Assembly: GCA_020718925.1 (NCBI GenBank)
Contig: DYRC01000269.1
Span: 1 to 5,666 of the forward strand
Source: Desulfonema limicola
GTDB lineage: Bacteria > Desulfobacterota > Desulfobacteria > Desulfobacterales > DYRC01
Length of the DNA: 5,666 bases
Direction of reading: 5' to 3'
Of this stretch, positions 1 to 5,657 are shown piece by piece. The notes beneath the pieces were generated by a model. That model did not search any database, was not told the origin of the DNA, and saw only the letters and a list, made by a program, of their open reading frames with translations. A program made the position numbers and the translations under genes. Position 1 is the first letter of the stretch, and each line of letters starts with the position of its first letter.

Positions 1-733
1 GCACACGCGGAAAGTCCGTTTTGAGAAATTCGGCATACCGGCTGCGATAGGTCGGCGAATGAAACACCGCGTAAATATAAGCAAACATTTGCTCAGGCGT
101 GAATTTGCCGAGCTTCTGTTTTGCTTCTGCAAGAAAAGCTTCTGAAAAATTTACCCGGCGTTTTTCTGAAAGCATTTCATCTGATTTCGGATAAACGTAT
201 AACGGGCTGAAATAAGCCACACATGAAGCATCGGGATAAAATCTTCCGATCATAGAATATTTTGTACAGAATACATGCTCAAACGGTTTTCCTGAAGAAG
301 TATTTCTTGTATAGATCAGAAACATATTTTCAGGCATGATATGACGCATAATTTCCTGACGTCCCCTTGTAACAACTCTTTTATCATAAACGATAAAGCG
401 CATATCAAACGGGTGGTATAAAGTCGGCTGAATCACTTCTTTTGAGATATTGTGATATCTTGCCAATTCCTGACCTTCATTCAGGGTGAATCCGATAGTT
501 CTGCTATCCTGCCCGGTAACAATCCCCACGCTGTTAATCGGCATAATATCCGTAATCTTCGGAAATTGCAGATATTCATCAAGAAACTCCGTATTCTGCG
601 GAATAAACAGATGAAACGGCGATTGCGGCTCAAGCTTTGCAAAATCCGTTGAGGACAGGTCGTTTTCATTCAGCCATGCGAATTTGCTTTTGCGGGAGCC
701 GTAAAGATGAAAATGGTGTACGTCTGCGGTCAT
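1..733 (-). CDS. Type ISP restriction-modification enzyme, middle/C-terminal part (5'-truncated; runs out of window)
   Basis: An uninterrupted minus-strand frame of 244 codons opens at ATG 733-731 and has no stop before the window edge. The product begins MTADVHHFHLYGSRKSKFAW, which resembles the stretch just after the methyltransferase domain in Type ISP enzymes (family form roughly 'FHYDLWGLREEKYxWL'). It then shows further family blocks: INSVGIVTGQDSRTI (about residues 66-80), YHPFDMRF (106-113), EIMRHIMPENMF (127-138), RRVNFSEAFLAEA (192-204), FTPEQMFAYIYAVFHSPTYR (211-230) and AEFLKTDFPR (234-243). Known full enzymes are single chains well over 900 residues with nuclease, SF2 helicase, N6-adenine methyltransferase and target-recognition parts. 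This piece has none of the catalytic domains, so it cannot work as a restriction enzyme alone. The ATG overlaps the stop of the preceding fragment (ATGA, 733-730), and the nearest purine-rich ribosome-site-like sequence lies about 12 bases upstream, which is far. It may be a remnant with an open frame or a separately translated specificity part; remnant is likelier. Confidence 0.8.
   Translation of the reverse strand, partial: MTADVHHFHLYGSRKSKFAWLNENDLSSTDFAKLEPQSPFHLFIPQNTEFLDEYLQFPKITDIMPINSVGIVTGQDSRTIGFTLNEGQELARYHNISKEVIQPTLYHPFDMRFIVYDKRVVTRGRQEIMRHIMPENMFLIYTRNTSSGKPFEHVFCTKYSMIGRFYPDASCVAYFSPLYVYPKSDEMLSEKRRVNFSEAFLAEAKQKLGKFTPEQMFAYIYAVFHSPTYRSRYAEFLKTDFPRV
35..175. repeat. Direct repeat copy 1 (conserved Type ISP block)
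   Basis: This stretch matches 989-1129 in the same orientation at a constant offset of 954 bases, with about 10 mismatches in 141 positions by eye. Bases 39-103 are identical to 993-1057 (65 bases). It encodes the RRVNFSEAFLAEA to SPTYRSRY block in both restriction-enzyme remnants. The flanking sequences on both sides are much more divergent. Confidence 0.85.
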
Positions 734-1303
734 AAAAATCCGATTTCTCCTATCTCCGCCATAATCCGAATCGTTTCCTCAATTGCCGAAACCATCTTAC
801 CATAATGAATCAGATCGTCATAGCCCAGTTTTCTGCCTTTGCGGTCTCTGAGCCATTTCTGACAGACCTGATACCCGCCGATGTGGAATTTCCAGATATT
901 TTCCTTAACAATATGGATATACTGGGTTTTATTAATCCATACTTTGCCGGAGTCATATTTTACCGTTCCTACTTCGTTTGTGCCGACAATATCGGCTGCG
1001 ATAGGTCGGCGAATGAAACACCGCGTAAATATAAGCAAACATTTGCTCAGGCGTGAAATTGCCGATCTTCTGCGTTGCTTCCGCAAGAAACGCTTCTGAA
1101 AAATTTACCCGGCGGTTTTCTTCAAGCATATCGCCTTGTTTCGGGTAGATGTAGAGCGTGAAAAGATAAGTTCTTTCCCTTGTATTTAACGATACTGTGC
1201 AATCGTTAATAATGTGTCTGGAGCAGAATATATGCTGAAAATTGCTATTTACTTGCCGATTAGTACATAGTCCGATATTTTTCCCTGCCAGCATATTCTG
1301 CAT
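730..1303 (-). pseudogene. Type ISP restriction-modification enzyme, C-terminal fragment with internal deletion and frameshift
   Basis: Two minus-strand frames together give a C-terminal Type ISP sequence. The first (from 1303) reads MQNMLAGKNIGLCTNRQVNS, then RRVNFSEAFLAEA and FTPEQMFAYIYAVFHSPTYR, and leaves the family pattern near 990. The second resumes the pattern with DIVGTNEVGTVKYDSG, VWINKTQYIHIVKENIWKF, HIGGYQVCQKWLRDRKGRKL and YDDLIHYGKMVSAIEETIRI, ending at TGA 732-730; this is the usual extreme C-terminus of the family. Between the two, the segment expected after 'SPTYRSRY' (AEFLKTDFPR onward, roughly 40-60 residues in relatives) is missing and the frame changes. The 5' end also breaks off: an in-frame TAG (1312-1310) lies just before the first Met and family similarity stops there. 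So it lacks nuclease, helicase and methyltransferase domains and is a pseudogene. The deletion size is inferred from the family, not measured. Confidence 0.82.
989..1129. repeat. Direct repeat copy 2 (conserved Type ISP block)
   Basis: This is the partner of 35-175. Its lower-coordinate edge (about 989-993) coincides with the point where the upstream pseudogene loses its frame and its internal segment, so the deletion boundary and the edge of the repeat fall at the same place. Confidence 0.85.
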
Positions 1304-1375
1304 AAGGCACTATCAAAATATATTCAACACAGGTTACGCAGTTGTATAGACGTATGCTTCAGACAAAAAAAATCC

Positions 1376-1404
1376 TTGACATCCTCTGAAAAATTTTATA
1401 TTTG
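1376..1404 (+). promoter_or_regulatory. Probable sigma70-type promoter of the tetR-sulP operon
   Basis: A perfect TTGACA -35 hexamer lies at 1376-1381. Two overlapping -10 candidates follow: TATATT at 1397-1402 (15-base spacer) and TATTTG at 1399-1404 (17-base spacer). Neither is ideal in both sequence and spacing, so the exact -10 is uncertain. Transcription would start near 1410, immediately before the palindrome at 1415-1432. No comparable promoter is evident in the short gaps before the next two genes. Confidence 0.65.
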
Positions 1405-1414
1405 TATTTCAAAA

Positions 1415-1432
1415 ACCGAGTGAGTACTCGGT
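1415..1432. promoter_or_regulatory. Perfect inverted-repeat operator, probable TetR-family binding site
   Basis: ACCGAGT (1415-1421), a 4-base centre GAGT (1422-1425) and ACTCGGT (1426-1432) form two perfect 7-base arms. The core GAGTGAGTACTC resembles operators reported for several TetR-family regulators. It lies at or just after the predicted transcription start and 21 bases before the regulator's start codon, a position suited to blocking initiation. Autorepression by the adjacent TetR protein is the natural inference and is untested. Confidence 0.75.
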
Positions 1433-1453
1433 CTAATTTCGGGGTTTGAAATA

Positions 1454-2122
1454 ATGTCCAAAAAAGAGACGATTTTAAATGCCGCCACCCGGCTCTTTGC
1501 TGAAAAAGGCTTTAAAGAAACCACTGTGGCGGAATTGTCCAAAATGACCGGCGCTGCCGAAGGCACAATCTTTCATCATTTCAAAAGCAAAGAAGATATT
1601 TTTATGACCATTCTGCAAACGATGAAAGAAGGAATTATCCGGGAATTTGAAGAGTATATCGCGGGACAAACATTCAAGACCGGTCTGGATATGATGGAAA
1701 ATGTAATTTCATTTTATCTGGATCTGGCGGCTAAAAACGAAGACTGGTTTCTGATTCTGCATCGGCACTATCCTTATGATCTTGCCAAAAGCAATTCGGT
1801 ATGCCGGGAACTTCTCGGAGCGATTTACAACTGTTTTGCAGATATTTTTGAGCTTGCGTTAGTTTCGGGACAGAAAGACGGTTCTATTCGGAAAAATCTT
1901 CATACCCGGAAAATTGCGCTGATTCTGTTTTCAACGGTCAACGGGATGGTTTGGTTCGATATTAACAGTTTGTATGACGCAGGTGCATTGTATCAGGAGC
2001 TTATCGAATCCTGTCGAAAGATATTAATACCCCTCCCCCCGGCCCCTCCCCTGAAAGGAGAGGGGAGCAGTGATGACGTCTCCCCCTTCCCTTTCAGGGA
2101 AGGGGGCCGGGGGGTTAGGTGA
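1454..2122 (+). CDS. TetR/AcrR-family transcriptional regulator with repeat-encoded C-terminal tail
   Basis: This 222-residue protein is a one-component DNA-binding repressor by family. The N-terminus (MSKKETILNAATRLFAEKGF, then KETTVAELSK) and the helix-turn-helix at about residues 24-43 (TVAELSKMTGAAEGTIFHHF, followed by KSKEDIF) are classic TetR features. Residues ~50-190 form the divergent helical ligand-binding and dimerisation region; the ligand cannot be read from sequence. From about residue 193 the protein turns into a Pro/Gly-rich tail (IPLPPAPPLKGEGSS onward) encoded entirely by the GC-rich inverted repeat at 2030-2119, so the native end was probably near 'ESCRKIL'. The ribosome site before ATG 1454 is weak (GGGG at 1441-1444, 9 bases away). 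The palindrome upstream implies autoregulation. SulP follows after 34 bases on the same strand, so this is the likely regulator of the transport operon. Confidence 0.92.
   Translation: MSKKETILNAATRLFAEKGFKETTVAELSKMTGAAEGTIFHHFKSKEDIFMTILQTMKEGIIREFEEYIAGQTFKTGLDMMENVISFYLDLAAKNEDWFLILHRHYPYDLAKSNSVCRELLGAIYNCFADIFELALVSGQKDGSIRKNLHTRKIALILFSTVNGMVWFDINSLYDAGALYQELIESCRKILIPLPPAPPLKGEGSSDDVSPFPFREGGRGVR
2030..2119. repeat. GC-rich interspersed inverted repeat (hairpin-forming) at tetR 3' end
   Basis: The left arm (about 2030-2067, C-rich, ending CTGAAAGGAGAGGGGAG) and the right arm (about 2080-2119, starting CTCCCCCTTCCCTTTCAG) are near reverse complements around a ~12-base centre. Each arm also contains a smaller CCCTGAAAGG-type palindrome. 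The composition differs sharply from the surrounding genes. No T-run follows, so this is not a typical intrinsic terminator. It resembles the palindromic intergenic repeats that occur in many copies in some Desulfobacterota and cyanobacteria; that copies exist elsewhere in this genome is inference. Confidence 0.8.
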
Positions 2123-2144
2123 GTTTGAAAGCAATTTTGTATTA

Positions 2145-2150
2145 GAGGAG
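2145..2150 (+). promoter_or_regulatory. Ribosome binding site that sets the SulP start
   Basis: GAGGAG at 2145-2150 lies 6 bases before ATG 2157, an ideal spacing. It directly abuts the in-frame ATG at 2151, which is too close. The in-frame ATG at 2070 lies inside the GC-rich repeat and overlaps tetR, so 2157 is preferred. Confidence 0.75.
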
Positions 2151-2156
2151 ATGCTG

Positions 2157-4286
2157 ATGGTTAAAAAGATTTTTCCGTTTCTGGTCTGGTTTGAGGATTA
2201 TAACACAGACAGTTTGAAAGCAGATGCGATTGCGGGACTGACAGTTGCACTGGTGCTGATTCCTCAGTCTATGGCGTATGCACAGCTTGCCGGAATGCCG
2301 CCGTATTTCGGGTTGTATGCCGCATTTCTGCCCCCGATGCTCGCATCGCTGTTCGGATCAAGTCGTCAGTTGGCGACAGGTCCGGTTGCGGTCGTATCGC
2401 TGATGACTTCCGCCTCGCTTGAGCCTTTGGCAACCGCAGGCAGCGAAGGATATATCGCGTATGCGATTCTGCTTGCGCTGATGGTGGGCGGTTTTCAGTT
2501 TCTTTTGGGCGTACTGAGACTCGGCATTGTGGTGAATTTTTTATCGCATCCGGTGGTCAACGGCTTTACCAACGGCGCGGCAATCATCATTGCCACGTCT
2601 CAGTTATCAAGCATGTTCGGCGTTTATGTGGATAATGCGGAACATCATTATGAAACCATTATCCGGGTCTGTCAGGCTGCCATGCACTATACGCATTGGA
2701 CGTCTCTGATTCTGGGCATAGCCGCATTTGCCATTATGTACGGACTTAAAAAAATCAATCCGAAAATTCCCAATGTGCTGGTGGCTGTGGCGGTTACTAC
2801 GGTGATTTCATGGCTGATCGGATTTGAGCATAATAGGAGTGCGGATATTTCTGCGATTGAATCGCCGGAAACCAGAGAACAGATTGTGAATTTCAATGTT
2901 GCGGTCAATGCAGTGCCGAATCTGGCAAAAGAAAGAGTCGAGGCAAACAAAGCTGTTGACAATGTCCATAAAGCGCATGATAAGCTTGCTATTCTGGAAG
3001 CCGAGTACAATCTCAATGTGATTTCGACCAAAATTGAAAAATCTAACCGTGAATCACAGATCAATCGGGAAAAACTCCGCCATATCCTGTTCAGCCGGGC
3101 AGAAGAAGGCGGCGTATCCAAGTTTTATCCCAAAGAAAAAATTGCTGATAAAGAAGGGCGTATATGGCGGATCAGAGTCGGCAACAAGCCGCTTGATGTC
3201 AAAAATCTGCCCATGACCGGCGGCGGCGCGGTAGTCGGCAAGGTTCCCGAAGGTCTTCCTGCAATGGGGATTCCGTCATTGGATATGAAAGTTGCTTTGA
3301 AAATTCTGCCCTTTGCAGCAATTATTTCGCTGTTGGGATTTATGGAAGCCATTTCAATTGCCAAGGCTATGGCAGCAAAAACCGGACACCGAATTGATCC
3401 GAATCAGGAGCTTATCGGTCAGGGCATTGCCAATATGCTTGGCGCTCTCAGTCAAAGCTATCCGACTTCCGGCTCGTTTTCACGCTCTGCGGTCAATCTT
3501 CAGGCAGGCGCTGCCAGCGGGCTATCCAGCGTGTTCACAGGACTGACGGTCGTAATTACGCTGTTGTTTTTCACGCCTTTGCTGTATCATCTGCCGCAAT
3601 CCGTGCTGGCTGCGGTTATTATGATGGCGGTCATCGGTTTAATCAATGTCGCCGGCTTTATTCATGCGTGGCGGGCGCAGTGGTATGACGGGCTTATTTC
3701 AGTATTATCATTTATTTTCACATTGTTATTTGCGCCCCACTTGGACAAAGGCATTATGATCGGCGTAACATTATCTTTGGGCGTATTTCTGTATAAAAGC
3801 ATGAGACCTGTGGTATCCTCTTTGTCCAGACATGAAGATGAGTCTTTGCGCGATGTTCTGACGCACGAGCTGATGGAATGTCCTTATATTGATTTAATCA
3901 GATTTGAAGGACCGTTATTCTTTGCCAACGCCAGTTATCTGGAAGACAAAATTGCCGAGCGCATGAGAGCCAAAAAGACATTGAAACATATCATTATTGC
4001 GGCAAACGGCATGAATGATATGGATGCTTCCGGTGAAGAAGCCCTTGCGCTGATTATCAACAATGTAAGAAGTTCGGGCGTGGATATTTCGTTTTCCGGC
4101 ATCAACGAATCTGTGATGAAAGTTTTCAGGAGAACGCATCTGCTGGAAGAAATCGGTACGAACCACATCTATCCGACAATAGAAATCGCTATCTGCGCGA
4201 TACATGAAAACGCGCACAAAGGCAGCAAAGAAGACAGATGTCCGCTTCTGACAGTTTGCCGTATTGTAAAACAGGAACTTGAGTAA
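2157..4286 (+). CDS. SulP-family inorganic anion permease with STAS domain and central soluble insert
   Basis: This 709-residue inner-membrane transporter belongs to the SulP/SLC26 family, whose members move sulfate, bicarbonate or other anions; the substrate is not determinable here. Residues ~20-225 hold the first hydrophobic spans, including the family signature around 'ALVLIPQSMAYAQLAGMPPY' (31-50), FGLYAAFLPP and ATGPVAVVSL. Residues ~227-353 form a hydrophilic, Lys/Glu-rich insert, partly coiled-coil-like (about 255-310), ending with GNKPLDVKNLPMTGGGAVVG. Typical SulP proteins of about 550-600 residues lack it, although I recall longer deltaproteobacterial forms with it. The membrane domain resumes with VPEGLPAMGIPSLDM, GFMEAISIAKAMAAKTGHRI and SYPTSGSFSRSAVNLQAGAA, running to ~550. 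A cytoplasmic STAS domain spans about 575-685 and has a DASG loop (623-626) like the phosphorylated DSSG site of anti-sigma antagonists, with S625 at the phospho-serine position. It sits between the TetR gene (34-base gap) and the kinase-like/receiver gene (11-base gap). Confidence 0.95.
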   Translation: MVKKIFPFLVWFEDYNTDSLKADAIAGLTVALVLIPQSMAYAQLAGMPPYFGLYAAFLPPMLASLFGSSRQLATGPVAVVSLMTSASLEPLATAGSEGYIAYAILLALMVGGFQFLLGVLRLGIVVNFLSHPVVNGFTNGAAIIIATSQLSSMFGVYVDNAEHHYETIIRVCQAAMHYTHWTSLILGIAAFAIMYGLKKINPKIPNVLVAVAVTTVISWLIGFEHNRSADISAIESPETREQIVNFNVAVNAVPNLAKERVEANKAVDNVHKAHDKLAILEAEYNLNVISTKIEKSNRESQINREKLRHILFSRAEEGGVSKFYPKEKIADKEGRIWRIRVGNKPLDVKNLPMTGGGAVVGKVPEGLPAMGIPSLDMKVALKILPFAAIISLLGFMEAISIAKAMAAKTGHRIDPNQELIGQGIANMLGALSQSYPTSGSFSRSAVNLQAGAASGLSSVFTGLTVVITLLFFTPLLYHLPQSVLAAVIMMAVIGLINVAGFIHAWRAQWYDGLISVLSFIFTLLFAPHLDKGIMIGVTLSLGVFLYKSMRPVVSSLSRHEDESLRDVLTHELMECPYIDLIRFEGPLFFANASYLEDKIAERMRAKKTLKHIIIAANGMNDMDASGEEALALIINNVRSSGVDISFSGINESVMKVFRRTHLLEEIGTNHIYPTIEIAICAIHENAHKGSKEDRCPLLTVCRIVKQELE

Positions 4287-4297
4287 GGAGAATAATC

Positions 4298-5512
4298 ATG
4301 TCGGTCATTACCATATTCAGCGGTACATTTTGCAGAAAAGAAGCTGTGTTTGATGATATTCTTAAAAAAACCGGATATTCGGCAGTAACGGATCATAATG
4401 TGGCTGCCAAAGCCGCCGAGCTGTCCGGCATGTCCGAAGATAAAATCAGAGGCGCTTTTTCAGCCAAAACTTCCGTGTTCAACAAATTCACCCATGAAAA
4501 AGAGCGTTCTGTGGCATGGCTGAGACTGGCTATGGCAGAACTGCTTGCAGGCGATAATCTCCTGATTGAAGGCTTTTGCGGAATGCTGATTCCCAGAGAA
4601 ATATCCCATGTTCTGAGAATCTGTCTGATTGCAGATATGAGATCGCGGGTTCTGGCTGCGGAAAAAGAGCGGAAAGTGTCTGAAAAAGAAGCGAACAGTC
4701 TGATTCACAAATACGATGAGGACAGAGCAGCCTGGGTATATTCCTTATTCAAACTCAGAGACCCCTGGGATGCTTCGCTGTATGACGCTGTTTTTCCGAC
4801 AGATAAAACACCGGTTCCGTTTATCTCAGGATTTATCGAGGAAAATCTGAGAAGTGAAATCATCAAGCCTACGGATTTATCTCAAAAAATAGCAGCAGAT
4901 TTTATATTTGCCGCAAATGTCGAAGTGGCGCTGGCAAAAGAAGGTCATATCGTAGGCGTCAGCGCAAGAGATGGCGCGGTTACGCTGACCATCAACAAGC
5001 ATGTGCTGATGCTCAGTCGTTTGGAAGAAGATTTGAAAACCATTGCTCAGAAAGTTCCCGGCGTGAAATCTGTGGAGACACGCGTGGGAAAGGGCTATCA
5101 TCAGACAGACGTTTATAGGAAATATGATTTTGAACTGCCCAAGCTGCTGTTGGTGGATGATGAGCGGGAATTTGTTCAAACTCTGTCAGAGCGTCTTCTG
5201 ATTCGGGATATGGGATCTGCCATTGCCTATGATGGTGAATCCGCGCTTGATCTGATCAATGATGATGAACCGGAAGTGATGATTCTCGATCTCAAAATGC
5301 CTGGCATTGACGGTATCGAAGTATTGAAGCGGGTTAAAAAGAGCCGCCCTGAAATCGAAGTCATTATTCTGACCGGACATGGCTCTGAAGCTGATAAAGA
5401 TGTCTGTATGAAACTGGGCGCGTTTGCGTATCTGCAAAAGCCGGTCAATATTGACGTGCTGAGTCAGACGCTCAAGCAGGCTAAAGAAAAAATGAAGCAG
5501 AGAAAGTGTTAA
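4298..5512 (+). CDS. Cytidylate-kinase-like / BON-like / response-regulator receiver fusion protein
   Basis: This 404-residue cytoplasmic protein has three parts. Residues 1 to ~190 resemble the cytidylate-kinase-like (Cytidylate_kin2) family: MSVITIFSGTFCRKEAVFDD in the P-loop region, LLIEGFCGMLIPREISHVLR (88-107), CLIADMRSRV and WDASLYDAVF (157-166). The P-loop lacks the usual GK[ST], so catalysis is doubtful. Residues ~204-264 fit a BON-like fold (GAVTLTINK, VPGVKSVETRV). Residues 281-398 are a complete receiver domain: LLLVDDE with acidic D287/D288, phosphoacceptor D331 in ILDLKMPGIDG, T359 in ILTGHGS and K381 in LQKP. There is no DNA-binding or enzymatic output after the receiver, so it may act by protein-protein contact or as a phosphorelay intermediate. 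A good ribosome site, AAGGAG (4285-4290), overlaps the sulP stop codon 7 bases before ATG 4298, indicating co-translation with SulP. The sensor kinase partner is probably encoded downstream. Confidence 0.9.
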   Translation: MSVITIFSGTFCRKEAVFDDILKKTGYSAVTDHNVAAKAAELSGMSEDKIRGAFSAKTSVFNKFTHEKERSVAWLRLAMAELLAGDNLLIEGFCGMLIPREISHVLRICLIADMRSRVLAAEKERKVSEKEANSLIHKYDEDRAAWVYSLFKLRDPWDASLYDAVFPTDKTPVPFISGFIEENLRSEIIKPTDLSQKIAADFIFAANVEVALAKEGHIVGVSARDGAVTLTINKHVLMLSRLEEDLKTIAQKVPGVKSVETRVGKGYHQTDVYRKYDFELPKLLLVDDEREFVQTLSERLLIRDMGSAIAYDGESALDLINDDEPEVMILDLKMPGIDGIEVLKRVKKSRPEIEVIILTGHGSEADKDVCMKLGAFAYLQKPVNIDVLSQTLKQAKEKMKQRKC

Positions 5513-5533
5513 GTGTCAAGTGTTAAGTGTTAA
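5506..5533. repeat. Four-unit heptamer tandem repeat (GTGTYAA)
   Basis: Four consecutive 7-base units read GTGTTAA, GTGTCAA, GTGTTAA and GTGTTAA. The first unit contains the TAA stop (5510-5512) of the preceding gene, so the array begins exactly at the gene end. Short variable heptamer arrays of this type are common at gene ends in some bacteria. No function is evident. Confidence 0.85.
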
Positions 5534-5546
5534 GAGAAAAGGGGGG

Positions 5547-5657
5547 ATGATGTCGTTGTGGGAAAAACTCATACCCAAATTCTGGGAACAGGCGGATGAA
5601 GCGTCGGGAACATACAGATATAGCTTTCCTATTTCATTTATGGAAAAGCTATGCTAA
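5547..5657 (+). CDS. Start of a downstream gene, possibly a frameshifted sensor histidine kinase
   Basis: After a purine-rich site (AAAAGGGGGG, 5537-5546) two consecutive in-frame ATGs (5547 and 5550) open a frame reading MMSLWEKLIPKFWEQADEAS, then GTYRYSFPISFMEKLC, and stop at TAA 5655-5657 after 36 codons. The start at 5550 has the better spacing. The opening resembles N-termini of sensor kinases that, from recollection, often follow SulP/response-regulator gene pairs in deltaproteobacteria (W.KLIP.FW followed by an 'LFNFRRIWK'-like block). In another frame, bases 5626-5664 give FLFHLWKSYAKQI, which would continue that pattern better. So either a frameshift or small insertion lies near 5615-5630, or this is a genuine short ORF. 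The window ends too soon to decide. Confidence 0.4.
   Translation: MMSLWEKLIPKFWEQADEASGTYRYSFPISFMEKLC

Noticed and set aside
805..1099. Plus-strand open frames over the left remnant
   Set aside because: The opposite strand carries clear Type ISP family blocks here; the plus frames are complements without motifs.
1304..1375. Possible small gene or RNA between the restriction remnant and the promoter
   Set aside because: No open frame with a start signal, no clear stem-loop and no tRNA-like structure was seen.
2030..2119. Intrinsic terminator after tetR
   Set aside because: The stem is strong but no T-run follows on either strand, and the next gene on the same strand begins right after.
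2070..2156. Upstream ATG extension of SulP (29 extra residues)
   Set aside because: The extension is encoded by the GC-rich repeat, overlaps the tetR end and lacks a ribosome site, whereas 2157 has an ideal one.
2687..3121. Long minus-strand open frame of 144 codons opposite sulP
   Set aside because: It lies wholly antisense to a well-supported transporter gene, has no recognisable motif or start signal, and its Ser/Arg/Leu-rich composition fits a shadow of the real frame.
4877..5179. Minus-strand open frame of 100 codons opposite the receiver-fusion gene
   Set aside because: It is antisense to a strong multidomain gene, with no ribosome site or recognisable domain.
5506..5533. CRISPR-like array
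   Set aside because: The units are 7 bases and directly contiguous, with no spacers.
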